Assembly (NCBI GenBank): GCA_028277725.1
Contig: JANQFX010000106.1
Coordinates: 1 to 64,000, forward strand
Source of the DNA: Thiohalocapsa sp.
GTDB taxonomy: Bacteria > Pseudomonadota > Gammaproteobacteria > Chromatiales > Chromatiaceae
Length of the DNA: 64,000 bases
Reading direction: 5' to 3'
Of this stretch, positions 28,590 to 36,701 are shown piece by piece. The first letter of the stretch is position 1. Each line of letters starts with the position of its first letter. A program made the position numbers and the translations under genes. A model generated the notes under the pieces. It did no database searches. It saw nothing but the letters and a program-made list of their open reading frames with translations, and was not told the origin of the DNA.

Positions 28590-28627
28590 AAACGAAAAAG
28601 GCGGCCCGCACCTACGCGGTGGCCGCC
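28590..28627 (-). terminator. Rho-independent terminator-like hairpin in the argD leader
   Basis: On the minus strand GGCGGCC and GGCCGCC pair, with a partly paired 14-nt interior (CGC/GCG), followed by TTTTTCGTTTT. This is a good intrinsic terminator. It lies just upstream of argD, and no convincing gene precedes it on this strand. It could end an unseen short transcript or act as an attenuator for argD-argF. Confidence 0.65.
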
Positions 28628-28631
28628 CTTT

Positions 28632-28914
28632 GCGAGCTGACGATCAGAATCCACGGACGCCGGATGTTGCGGTGGCCACGGGATCGGGTTGATCTGGCTC
28701 GATACGCACTCCAGCGAAGCCTAACAGGATATCAAGGGCAGCTCGCTCGCCGCAAGTCGTGCATGGGGCCGCGTCGGTGTCTGCTGGTGGCAGGAATCCC
28801 GCGCTGCTAAGCTCAGGCGACCCAGAAAGTGCGTGCGTGTCCAACCGCGCCCGCGCCCGTTCGAGGGGCGTCCATAGGAATGCTGGGCGCTGCCTCCACG
28901 ACCGGCTCGATATC
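28632..28914. other. Divergent intergenic region between argD and the protease gene
   Basis: The minus strand has an open frame ending at 28644, close to the terminator, but it lacks a start codon and protein character within this gap. I see no ARG-box palindrome. No RNA gene is recognised. Confidence 0.4.
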
Positions 28915-29667
28915 ATGCCCGATACCGCCCGAAGGTGTACTTTGGCACTGGCCCTGCTGTTGAGCATGGGCACCACCGGCGCACAGCCGCCGAGTGTCTT
29001 GCGCGTGGATGTGGCCGAAGAGCTCGAACGGCTGGCCGGCGAGTACGGCTTCGACATTGTGGGCGAGGAGCACCTGGCCGAAGCCGAGGGGCGCGCCCAA
29101 GGACGCGACGCCATGGAGCGGTTGCGTGCGCTGCTGGAGGAGTTCGATCACATCATCGTCCAGGGCAGCGGTGGCGACATCGAGCGCGTGATCGTGCTCG
29201 GCGTCACCCTGCCCGGTGCGGTGCCGGAGGCGAACGAGCCGCTGGTCGCCATCGATGGGGAGGCGCCACCCGATGCGCCCATCGAACTCCCCACCATCCG
29301 GCGCGGTAGTCAGCACTCGGTGCGCGTCGCGCTGGAAGGCGAGGGCGGCAAGCGTCTGGCGCGGGTTCTGTTGATCGATACGGGCGCGGACACCTTGGTA
29401 CTGCCCTCGTCGTTGATCGACAACCTGGGCGTGGATGCTTCGTCTCTTCAGGCGCGGGAGGTGCAGACGGCCAACGGACGCACCGAGGCGCGCATCGGAC
29501 GGCTCGCGGCCGTGTGGCTCGGTTCGAGGCGCATTACGGATGTCGAGGTGTCCTTTCTCGACGACGACAAGCTCGGCGGGTCGGGTCTGCTCGGTATGAG
29601 CGTGCTCGGCCGCTACCAGATGACCATCGACGACCAGGACAACCGCCTGATACTCACTGCGCGCTGA
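28915..29667 (+). CDS. Retropepsin-like aspartic protease, secreted
   Basis: This 250-residue protein has a signal peptide (ARRCTLALALLLSMGTTGAQ). An N-terminal part (LRVDVAEELERLAGEYGFDI and on to VIVLGV) resembles the small secretin/STN-like domains of envelope proteins. The C-terminal retropepsin-like domain has the catalytic motif LLIDTGADTLVLPSSL (D-T-G), then a flap region and GSGLLGMSVLGRYQMTIDD. Proteins of this family are clan AA proteases that work as dimers. The substrate is unknown. It is convergent with mtfA and overlaps its end by 14 nt. Confidence 0.82.
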   Translation: MPDTARRCTLALALLLSMGTTGAQPPSVLRVDVAEELERLAGEYGFDIVGEEHLAEAEGRAQGRDAMERLRALLEEFDHIIVQGSGGDIERVIVLGVTLPGAVPEANEPLVAIDGEAPPDAPIELPTIRRGSQHSVRVALEGEGGKRLARVLLIDTGADTLVLPSSLIDNLGVDASSLQAREVQTANGRTEARIGRLAAVWLGSRRITDVEVSFLDDDKLGGSGLLGMSVLGRYQMTIDDQDNRLILTAR

Positions 29668-30472
29668 TCCGGTTGGGTTGTGTGGTCTCCGTCGCTGGCC
29701 GAAGACGCACTGCGGGGTCCTGGCGATAGAAGGACGCGAGTTCGGTGTAGACGTCCGGGTAGACCGCGCGCAGGCGATGCGGGAGTTCGAAGAACAGCTC
29801 GCTCACCACGGCGAAGAACTCCGCGGGCGAGGTGGCGCCGTAGGGGTCGATCACGGAGAGATCAGGTGCGGCGTCGGCCTGGCGGCAAAGGTCGTCGTAG
29901 GCGCGCCCCAGGCGGCTCGCCCAGCGCGCGCTGCTCATGTCGGCGTGCAGGGGTGGGTGGCCGTTGGCCGTGCCATCGAGTAGATCCAGTTTGTGCGCCA
30001 TCTCGTGGACGACGACGTTGTAGCCATCGCGCTGTTGACCCTGGAGGGCGTCGTTGAGCGACAGGATCACTGGCCCTCGCTCCCAGGCCTCTCCGCTCTT
30101 CGGCTCGTCATCGATCCAGATCAGCCCGTTTTCGTCCATGACCTCGCGCGCGGGCACGAACTCGTCCGGGTAGACGATGACGGCAGTCCAGCCGCGGTAC
30201 CAGTCCAGGTCGAGCCCCAGCACGGGCAGCGCCGCTTGAAGCGCCAGGAGCAGTCGTGATTCGTCATCGAGGCGTGCGCCGCCGGCAGGCTCCAGGCGTT
30301 TGCGGTGCAGGAACCCGGCTGCGAGTTCCATGAGCCGGTGCCGGTCCGCGTCATCCAGGCCCGCCAGCAGCGGCAGGCCCGCGCCGACGCGCCGAAACAG
30401 CGCCGGGTCGATCTCGGCGTTGACCTGGGCTGTACGGCGGCGCTGCCACCAATGGCTGATGGTGTCGATCAT
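29654..30472 (-). CDS. mtfA: MtfA-family zinc metallopeptidase (M90)
   Basis: This 272-residue cytoplasmic protein has the zinc-binding motif VVHEMAHKLDLLDG (HExxH) in the middle, with the downstream acidic ligand region SPAEFFAVVSELFFELP. MtfA in E. coli is an aminopeptidase that sequesters the glucose repressor Mlc; whether Mlc exists here is not visible. The length fits the family. It is transcribed away from the AHAS-like gene, and a dispersed repeat element sits just upstream of its start. Confidence 0.93.
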   Translation of the reverse strand: MIDTISHWWQRRRTAQVNAEIDPALFRRVGAGLPLLAGLDDADRHRLMELAAGFLHRKRLEPAGGARLDDESRLLLALQAALPVLGLDLDWYRGWTAVIVYPDEFVPAREVMDENGLIWIDDEPKSGEAWERGPVILSLNDALQGQQRDGYNVVVHEMAHKLDLLDGTANGHPPLHADMSSARWASRLGRAYDDLCRQADAAPDLSVIDPYGATSPAEFFAVVSELFFELPHRLRAVYPDVYTELASFYRQDPAVRLRPATETTQPNRISAQ

Positions 30473-30498
30473 GGCTCGTGGCTGAGGGAGATGTCGGT

Positions 30499-30684
30499 TC
30501 TAGCGCTGCCGCGCCCGAGTTCCGCAAGCAACGCCCACCGCTGGCCGTTTCCGATTCCTGTTCGTTTTCCTGCTTCGTTGTCGTAATCGTCACCCCAATC
30601 GCCACCACCGCTGAAGCCTCGACGAGTACTCGACCACGACGACGCGTCGAACCTACTCGTCGTACTTCGGCACCGTTGTCCTGG
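30499..30684 (+). repeat. Dispersed TIR element, copy A
   Basis: The left end is TCTAGCGCTGCCGCGCCCG and the right end is CGGCACCGTTGTCCTGGG. The left end is an imperfect inverted copy of the consensus right end (about 20 of 31 positions against copy C). The interior has CGTTGTCGTAATCG and the palindrome CGAGTACTCG. It sits between mtfA and the AHAS-like gene and contains no protein-coding frame. See copies at 39196, 45961, 49527 and 53964. Confidence 0.6.
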
Positions 30685-30806
30685 GTGGACCAAGGGCTGC
30701 GGCTTGGACGGCCCAGTTGGCGGGCACTTGGCGTGCATCATGGTGCCACGCGGCACGCGGGCTATGATGCCCGATTCGGTCTTCGTCGCCAGCCCACAGG
30801 TGAAGC

Positions 30807-32570
30807 ATGAGCGATCAGGAGCTAGACGCCCGCAGCAGTCCCAGCGGGGCTGCGGTGCTGTTCGATATTCTCCAGGAGCAGGGGGTCGAGGTCATCTTTG
30901 CGCACACGGGTGGCGCAGTCATTCCGCTGCATGTGGAGATGAATCGCCGTCTACGTCGCCGACAGCGGGTGCCGCGTGTCATCATGTGCCGCCAAGAGCC
31001 CGGGGCCGGCCATGCGGCCGAAGGCTACGCGCGGGCAAGCGGCCGCGTCGGCGTGGCCTTGGCCACTTCCGGCCCGGGCGCCACCAATCTGATCACCCCC
31101 ATCGCCGACGCTTACAAGGATTCCATCCCAACGGTGTTCATCACCGGGCAGGTGCCGAGCTTCGCCATCGGCAGCGATGCCTTCCAGGAGGTGGATACCG
31201 TCGGTCTGACGCGGCCCATCACCAAGCACAACTACCTGGTCAAGGACGTCGCCGACCTACCCTGGGTGCTGCACGAAGCCTTCGAACTCGCGGCGTCTGG
31301 GCGCCCGGGGCCGGTCCTGGTCGATATCTGCAAGGACGTGCAATTGGCAACGTTGGAGGAGGCGCGTTTGCCGCGCGTGCGTCATCGGGTGAGTGTGCCC
31401 TTCGACGAGGCGCGGGCACAGGCCATCATCGACGCCGTCCTCAGTGCCGAGCGGCCTGTGATCAAGGCCGGCGGCGGGGTCATCCACGCCGAGGCGGCGC
31501 CGGCGCTGCGCCGCTTCGCGCAGCACTTCGACGTGCCCGTGGCCACCACCTTCAACGCCCTGGGTGCGGTGCCGCTCGACGCCCCCTACACCCTCGGCAT
31601 GCCTGGCATGCATGGCAGCGTGCCGGCCAACTATGCCCTACGGGAGGCGGACCTGATCCTCACCCTCGGCGGGCGCTTCGACGACCGCGTGGCGGTGCGC
31701 GGATTCGCCGACGGCAAGCGCATAGCGCACGTCGACATCGATCCCAGCGAGATCGACAAGGTCATCCGAACCGATCTGGCGTTGGTCGCGCCCCTGGGCC
31801 GATTCCTCGACTACGCCCTGGACACGGGTCGGCGCGGAGCGCACGGCGACTGGATGGCGCGTATCGCCGAGTGGCGACGGCAGATGCCGCTGCCCTATAC
31901 GCCTGGCGACTACATCAAGCCGCAAGCCGTCATCGAGTGCCTGTCGGAGCTGACGGAAGGCAACGCGACGCTGGTCACCGGTGTCGGCCAGCACCAGATG
32001 TGGGCGGCGCAGTACTATGGCTTCCGGCGACCCAGGCAGTGGGTCAGTTCTGGCGGGCTCGGCACCATGGGCTTCGGCTTGCCGGCGGCCATCGGCGCCT
32101 GGTTCGCGCACCCCGAGCCGCCGCCCGGCCACCAGGTCGTCCTGGTGGACGGCGACGGCAGCTTCCAGATGAACATGCAGGAGCTCGCCACCGTCGTCGC
32201 CAACCGCATCCCGCTGAAGATGTTCGTGCTCAACAATAGCTTCCTGGGCATGGTGCGGCAGTGGGAAGACATGATGGACGACGGCCATCATCACGAGACC
32301 TGTCTCGCTCGGCAGTGGGACTGCGACGCGGACTGCACTGCGGTGGACCAGAACTGCCGTCGTCAGCTGCCCAACCTGAGTGCTCTGAGCTCGGTCTATC
32401 CGCACCTCGAGACCTCCCGCGTACGACTGCCCGGACAGTTGCGCGAGGTGGTCGCGCAGGCCCTGGCGACACCAGGTCCCGTACTGGTGGATGTCTGGGT
32501 CGACAAGGCCGTGGACGTGCTGCCCATGGTGCCGCCCGGACAGCCGCTGGGTGCGATGATCGAATCCTGA
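30807..32570 (+). CDS. Acetolactate synthase-like TPP enzyme (large subunit type) with Cys-rich insert
   Basis: This 587-residue ThDP enzyme is close to acetohydroxyacid synthase large subunits. The catalytic Glu is E64 (CRQEPGAGHAAEGYAR). Other landmarks are SGPGATNLITPIADAY, AGGGV in the central domain, and the ThDP/Mg motif VDGDGSFQMNMQELATVV near residue 448. Between residues 499 and 517 four cysteines (C499, C506, C510, C517) lie in a segment where typical AHAS has a short Ser/Glu loop. No regulatory subunit gene or ilvC follows, so its role in branched-chain synthesis is not certain. Confidence 0.85.
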   Translation: MSDQELDARSSPSGAAVLFDILQEQGVEVIFAHTGGAVIPLHVEMNRRLRRRQRVPRVIMCRQEPGAGHAAEGYARASGRVGVALATSGPGATNLITPIADAYKDSIPTVFITGQVPSFAIGSDAFQEVDTVGLTRPITKHNYLVKDVADLPWVLHEAFELAASGRPGPVLVDICKDVQLATLEEARLPRVRHRVSVPFDEARAQAIIDAVLSAERPVIKAGGGVIHAEAAPALRRFAQHFDVPVATTFNALGAVPLDAPYTLGMPGMHGSVPANYALREADLILTLGGRFDDRVAVRGFADGKRIAHVDIDPSEIDKVIRTDLALVAPLGRFLDYALDTGRRGAHGDWMARIAEWRRQMPLPYTPGDYIKPQAVIECLSELTEGNATLVTGVGQHQMWAAQYYGFRRPRQWVSSGGLGTMGFGLPAAIGAWFAHPEPPPGHQVVLVDGDGSFQMNMQELATVVANRIPLKMFVLNNSFLGMVRQWEDMMDDGHHHETCLARQWDCDADCTAVDQNCRRQLPNLSALSSVYPHLETSRVRLPGQLREVVAQALATPGPVLVDVWVDKAVDVLPMVPPGQPLGAMIES

Positions 32571-32829
32571 GCACGGTGCGTGCGGCCCGATGCGCGGCGA
32601 GTCGATGCCACCGTTGCGCCGTGATTCGGTTACACTTTCAGGGTCTATGGCCTTTTTTGCCCGAGTCTCGCCGAGCGCGGCGCCACCCATCGCGGACGGC
32701 CAATCGCGTGCGGGCGGATGCGTACGGGCGCGTGATCGTGGACGGCCCGAAGGACGTTGCCGTTCCCGCGCCGCGCTCGATGCCTCGAACGACAAACGAT
32801 GAAAGAGATCCGATGGAGGATGCTCCGTA

Positions 32830-33270
32830 ATGACTGCCTTTTCCAAACTGCACGCCCAGAATCATAAGATCACAGAACTCTCAAACGTCTTTCTGTATCT
32901 GGTACAGAACCGCGAGCTGTGTGACACCGAGACGGCCTGTGACGTCTTCTTCGAGTACACCGCCAAGGTCAAGGAGCACATCGAACTCGTCGACCGGGAG
33001 CTATGCGGCAAGCTCATCTCCTACCCGGACCAGGGTGTGAAGAACACGGCGGACCGATTCCTGTCGGGCTCCACGGAGATCAAGCGCATCTTCAACCGCT
33101 ACCTCAAGGACTGGTGCAGCGAGTCGAACCGTCGGCTCATGATCCGCGACCATGCCGAGTTCTTGGAAGAGACGGAGCAGATGTTCGCTCTGGTGCTGGA
33201 CCGCATCCAACGCGAGACCGAACACCTGTATCCGCTGATCCGCAAGGTCGAGGAGAAGGCGGCGGCCTGA
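32830..33270 (+). CDS. Hemerythrin-like (HHE) four-helix protein
   Basis: This 146-residue, mostly helical protein has spaced His/Glu residues fitting a hemerythrin-like di-iron bundle: H8 and H12 (LHAQNHKI), H50 with E57 (KEHIELVDREL), H108 (RDHAEFLEE) and H132 (ETEHLYPLI). Such proteins bind oxygen or iron, or sense redox state. Cys31, Cys37, Cys59 and Cys96 are additional. The start ATG is at 32830. Ligand assignment is by pattern only; it could also be a HHE protein lacking metal. Confidence 0.65.
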   Translation: MTAFSKLHAQNHKITELSNVFLYLVQNRELCDTETACDVFFEYTAKVKEHIELVDRELCGKLISYPDQGVKNTADRFLSGSTEIKRIFNRYLKDWCSESNRRLMIRDHAEFLEETEQMFALVLDRIQRETEHLYPLIRKVEEKAAA

Positions 33271-33651
33271 TCGATCGCTCGGCGGCGTGTTCGCTCGTCG
33301 CCGGGCCATATGCTCCTAAGCGTCTCTTTGGCGCACAACCGGAGTCTGGAAGCGTCGGCCCCCGACCAAGCCTGCGAACGGTACGGCGTTTTCACCGGTC
33401 CAACAAGTGCTTCCGATCGTCCTGCTCAGCCCGATTTCGACGTCCCCGTCCGGTCATATTTCTGTCATCTGCTAAGCTTGAGTCACTGGTGACCGCGGCC
33501 GTGCCTTCCGCATAGGTCGCATTGACCCAGAAGCGACTGCCGGCGTCGTGGCGGCCCCTTGCCGATCATGCGCGCCGTGCGGTCTTTCGCTCCAGCCGGC
33601 CCGTCGAAACAGCCTGGGCTGGGTGGGGCTCGCAGAACGATGGAGGTTTCC
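33271..33651. other. Intergenic region without recognisable gene
   Basis: I find no convincing coding frame or RNA gene here. A short, more AT-rich segment around 33450-33482 may hold the promoter for the following small gene. Confidence 0.45.
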
Positions 33652-33972
33652 ATGGCCTTTCCCCTGATCCCCTTTGCCGCCGGCATTGCGGTGGGTTCGC
33701 TCGCCACCTTCGGCGCCACCGATAAGTCGTTGCAGCAGCGTGCCGTCAAGGCGACGGATGCCGCGCTGGCTCAGGTGCGTGCCGGTGCCGACAAGGTCGC
33801 CGCGATGATGCCACGGATCAAGCGTAGCGCGGCACAGGGTGCCGAGGCGGCGGTGGAGGCCGTCGAGGAGGGCGCCGAGCAGGCCAAAGCGGTCGTCGAT
33901 GAGGCGATGCAGAAGGCCAAGCGCACGGCGAGCGAGGTCGGTGATAGTGTGAAGAAGTCGGTGGAGACGTAG
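33652..33972 (+). CDS. Small membrane-anchored coiled-coil/phasin-like protein
   Basis: This is a predicted 106-residue protein. The N-terminal hydrophobic segment [19 protein letters not shown] is followed by a long amphipathic Ala/Glu/Lys-rich helix ([19 protein letters not shown] to the end, KKSVET), reminiscent of phasin-like or apolipoprotein-like helices. GGAGG lies 5 nt before the ATG at 33652. No specific family is certain. It may associate with the membrane or with storage granules. Confidence 0.6.
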   Translation: MAFPLIPFAAGIAVGSLATFGATDKSLQQRAVKATDAALAQVRAGADKVAAMMPRIKRSAAQGAEAAVEAVEEGAEQAKAVVDEAMQKAKRTASEVGDSVKKSVET

Positions 33973-34105
33973 TCGGGACGGACGGCGCCGGGCGAATGCT
34001 CGGCGCGCCTTGGCCTGTTCAGGGTCTGATGCCCCGCCCCTTGAAGCGGATCCGAGGGACAGCAGATCGCGCAAGGTCTGCCATGCAACTCCGGATACTA
34101 GGATC

Positions 34106-34408
34106 ATGAATCGCGCCAAGCTGAACGACTCGCAGATTGCCGATGCCCTGTCGGCCCTCAATGCCTCCGCCAAGTCACCCTGGACGGTCGTCGACGGCAA
34201 ATTGCACAAGGAATTCCAGTTCCGTGACTTCAGCGAGGCCTTCGGCTTCATGGCCCGCGCCGCGCTCGTGGCGGAGGCCATGGACCATCATCCCGAGTGG
34301 TTCAACGTGTATCGCCTGGTGCGAGTCGATCTTGCGACCCACGACGCCGGCGGCATCACCGAGCTCGACTTCGCGCTAGCCGGGCGTATGGAAACCGTCG
34401 CCGGCTAG
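34106..34408 (+). CDS. phhB: Pterin-4a-carbinolamine dehydratase
   Basis: This 100-residue PCD/DCoH family protein carries the signature [20 protein letters not shown], with the HHP histidines of the active site. Family members recycle 4a-hydroxytetrahydropterin for aromatic amino acid hydroxylases; in bacteria lacking the hydroxylase they are linked to molybdopterin or pterin metabolism. No phenylalanine hydroxylase gene is adjacent. ATG 34106 gives a standard-length protein. Confidence 0.93.
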   Translation: MNRAKLNDSQIADALSALNASAKSPWTVVDGKLHKEFQFRDFSEAFGFMARAALVAEAMDHHPEWFNVYRLVRVDLATHDAGGITELDFALAGRMETVAG

Positions 34409-34434
34409 CGGGCTGCTGCCCGGTAGGACGCGAC

Positions 34435-35307
34435 TCAGTTGCTCGACGCCAGGCCCGCCAGCCGCCGGCGGACGAACTCCGGCTGTGCCAGTGCGGCGGC
34501 GTGGATGTCGGCGTTGTAATACTCGTTGTCGGGTAGGGCGTCGGCCTCGGCGCGGCGGAAGTCCGGCATCGGGGCCCGCACGCTTGCCATGGTCGCGCTC
34601 CACCAGCCGGATGGATAGATGGTTTGCGGGAAGAATAGCGGCTGTACTGCGCCGAAACCGGCCCGGTCGAGGTCCTGATGCATGGCCGCGATGATGTCCA
34701 GGTGATAGAGCGGTGATTCGCTCTGCTGCACCAGCATACCGTCGTTCGCCAATGCGCGACGGCAGTCGCGATAGAAGTCCAGCGTAAACAGGCCCTCCGC
34801 CGGTCCCACGGGGTCGGTGCTGTCGATGATGATGACGTCGAGGCTGCCCGCCGATGCGGCGCCGATCCACTTGATACCGTCATCGAACAACAGCTTGGCC
34901 CGTGGATCTCGGCTGCAGGCGGTGAGTTCCGGAAAGAAATCCTCTGCCACCCGGGTGACGCGCTCGTCGATGTCGATCTGCGTGGCCTCTTGGACGCCAT
35001 CGTGCTTGAGCACCTCGCGCAGCGTGCCGCAGTCGCCACCGCCGATGATGGCCACGCGTCGCGGGGCCGGGTGGGTGAGCAGCACGGGGTGGGCAAGCAT
35101 CTCGTGGTAGAGGAAGTTCTCGCGGCTCGACAGCATTGTGAAGCCGTCGATGACCATCAGGTTGCCGAAGTGCTCGGTTTCGTAGACGGCGATGGTCTGG
35201 AACCCGCTGCGTTCCTGGTGCAGTTTGCGTCGGTAACGCAACGAGAAGGCGCTGCCGGCGATGTCCGCGACCTCGGTGAACCACTGTTTGTCGTCGAGCA
35301 CATGCAT
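34435..35307 (-). CDS. speE: Polyamine aminopropyltransferase (spermidine synthase) SpeE
   Basis: This 290-residue enzyme transfers aminopropyl from decarboxylated SAM to putrescine. Landmarks are GFQTIAVYETEHFGNLMVID, the SAM motif VAIIGGGDCGTLREV, the acidic residues in QIDIDERV and LLFDDGIKW, and the catalytic IIIDSTDPVGPAEGLF. It is the typical bacterial length. It is followed on the plus side by pterin dehydratase (convergent) and preceded, 22 nt upstream, by an ArsR-type regulator in the same direction. Confidence 0.95.
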   Translation of the reverse strand: MHVLDDKQWFTEVADIAGSAFSLRYRRKLHQERSGFQTIAVYETEHFGNLMVIDGFTMLSSRENFLYHEMLAHPVLLTHPAPRRVAIIGGGDCGTLREVLKHDGVQEATQIDIDERVTRVAEDFFPELTACSRDPRAKLLFDDGIKWIGAASAGSLDVIIIDSTDPVGPAEGLFTLDFYRDCRRALANDGMLVQQSESPLYHLDIIAAMHQDLDRAGFGAVQPLFFPQTIYPSGWWSATMASVRAPMPDFRRAEADALPDNEYYNADIHAAALAQPEFVRRRLAGLASSN

Positions 35308-35329
35308 GGTCTCTCAGCCTCGCGCCGGA

Positions 35330-35674
35330 TCAGCGCGGGTAGCGGTCGTCGAGGTTCGCCGGGCAGAGCACATCGCGCATGATGCCGATCAGCTCCAGCA
35401 GCTGGTGGTTGCGGATGCGGTAGTAGATGCGGTTGGCCTCCTTGCGGGCGACCACGATGTTCTTGTTGCGGAGCTGCTCCAGGTGCTGGGAAATATTGCT
35501 CTGCGAGGTGCCCGTGCGCTCGACGATCTCGCCGACGGAGAGCTCCCGGTCGCCTAGGGAGCAGAGGATCTTCCAACGCAGCGGGTGGGCCATGGCCTTC
35601 AATGCCATCGCCGTCAGGGCCGTGTCTTCCTCCGAAGGGCCGGCGGACGGGTCGTGCTGCTCTCTTTCGCTCAT
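35330..35674 (-). CDS. ArsR-family transcriptional regulator, SqrR/BigR-like cysteine spacing
   Basis: This is a 114-residue winged-helix repressor. Recognition helix region: SVGEIVERTGTSQSNISQHL, followed by the wing VARKEANRIYYRI. It has only two cysteines, C38 (WKILCSL) and C104 (DVLCPA), 66 residues apart. R. capsulatus SqrR senses persulfide through C41 and C107, also 66 apart. I infer a sulfide/persulfide sensor. ATG 35674 is chosen because upstream in-frame sequence lacks protein character. It is upstream of speE and may be cotranscribed with it; its targets are unknown. Confidence 0.8.
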   Translation of the reverse strand: MSEREQHDPSAGPSEEDTALTAMALKAMAHPLRWKILCSLGDRELSVGEIVERTGTSQSNISQHLEQLRNKNIVVARKEANRIYYRIRNHQLLELIGIMRDVLCPANLDDRYPR

Positions 35675-35783
35675 GAGTACCACCACTGTCTGACTTCGGT
35701 GGGCGCCCTTGGGGTCGGGCGTCGATAATCGGTTGTCGGTTCTGGGCGCTACGGCGAAGCCATCCCTGCCATTGATGCGCCGG

Positions 35784-36701
35784 CTAGGCCTCCGAAGGCG
35801 TACCGCGCCCGTTCGGGGGGAGCGCGCGGTAGGCGGCCAGGTTCTCGACCCGGACATAGCCGCTCATATCCTTGGCGATGCAGATGATCTCACTGATAGC
35901 ACCGGCTGCGTCCTTCACGGCCGTGCGCGAGAACAGGATCGGCACCCGCGCCCCGTCCTTGGCGATGAAGCGCGCCTCGATGTTGGCGAGCGCGCCGGTG
36001 CGGATCAATGCCTCCAGCCAGGTTCCCATGAAGGCACCGGCCTCTTCGTCTCCCTCTTCCTCGAAGACGTCGCCGATGGAGAGGCCCACCAGGTCTGCCT
36101 CCGCATAGTCGAGCATCGCGTAGGCCTTGGGATTGGCGGACTTGATGATGCCCTCGGCATTCAGCACCAACAACGCCTCGCCCATGTAGTTGATGATATT
36201 GGACAGGTGTTGTCGTGCCTGTTCCAGTGCTGCGGTACGCTCGGCGACCTTGGCCTCCAGTTCGGTGTTCAGTGCCCTTTCCTTGGCAATAAGCCGGAAA
36301 TAGGTACTGATCTTGTTGATCAGAAGATTGTCGTCGATGGGCTTGAGCAGATAGTCAACCGCACCAACGGCGAATCCGCGCCGCTGGAACTCCTCCGACT
36401 TGAACGCGGCGGTCAGGAAGATGATTGGGATGTCGCGGGTGCGCTTGCGCAGCTTGAGCAGCGACGCGGTCTGGAAGCCGTCCATCTCGGGCATCTGCAC
36501 ATCGAGGATAATCAGGTCGATATCCCGATGCTCCAGCGTCGAGTCGATGGCCGCGCGCCCGGACGAGGCCTCGAGCACGGTCGCGCCCAGGTGTTTCTCA
36601 ATCAGCTTGCGCAGGCTATAGAGATTGTGCGCGTGATCGTCGACGATCAGGATGGTATAGCCTGAGCCGGGATGTGTGACATCCGTCTTGGAGGCCATCA
36701 T
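35784..36701 (-). CDS. Response regulator with PAS domain
   Basis: This 305-residue protein has an N-terminal receiver domain (VDDHAHNL acidic pocket, phospho-acceptor D67 in LIILDVQMPEMDG, conserved Lys in LLKPIDD). A coiled linker follows (ERALNTELEAKVAERTAALE). The C-terminal PAS domain is ALLVLNAEGIIKSANPKAYA through ARFIAKDGARVPILFSR. No DNA-binding or enzymatic output domain is seen, so it may pass signals to another kinase. It overlaps the upstream hybrid kinase gene by 4 nt, making a coupled two-gene unit. Confidence 0.9.
   Translation of the reverse strand: MMASKTDVTHPGSGYTILIVDDHAHNLYSLRKLIEKHLGATVLEASSGRAAIDSTLEHRDIDLIILDVQMPEMDGFQTASLLKLRKRTRDIPIIFLTAAFKSEEFQRRGFAVGAVDYLLKPIDDNLLINKISTYFRLIAKERALNTELEAKVAERTAALEQARQHLSNIINYMGEALLVLNAEGIIKSANPKAYAMLDYAEADLVGLSIGDVFEEEGDEEAGAFMGTWLEALIRTGALANIEARFIAKDGARVPILFSRTAVKDAAGAISEIICIAKDMSGYVRVENLAAYRALPPNGRGTPSEA

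Noticed and set aside
28644-28914. A minus-strand frame ending just before the argD leader terminator
   Set aside because: It would explain the terminator, but its start lies inside the antisense of the protease gene and its sequence shows no family resemblance.
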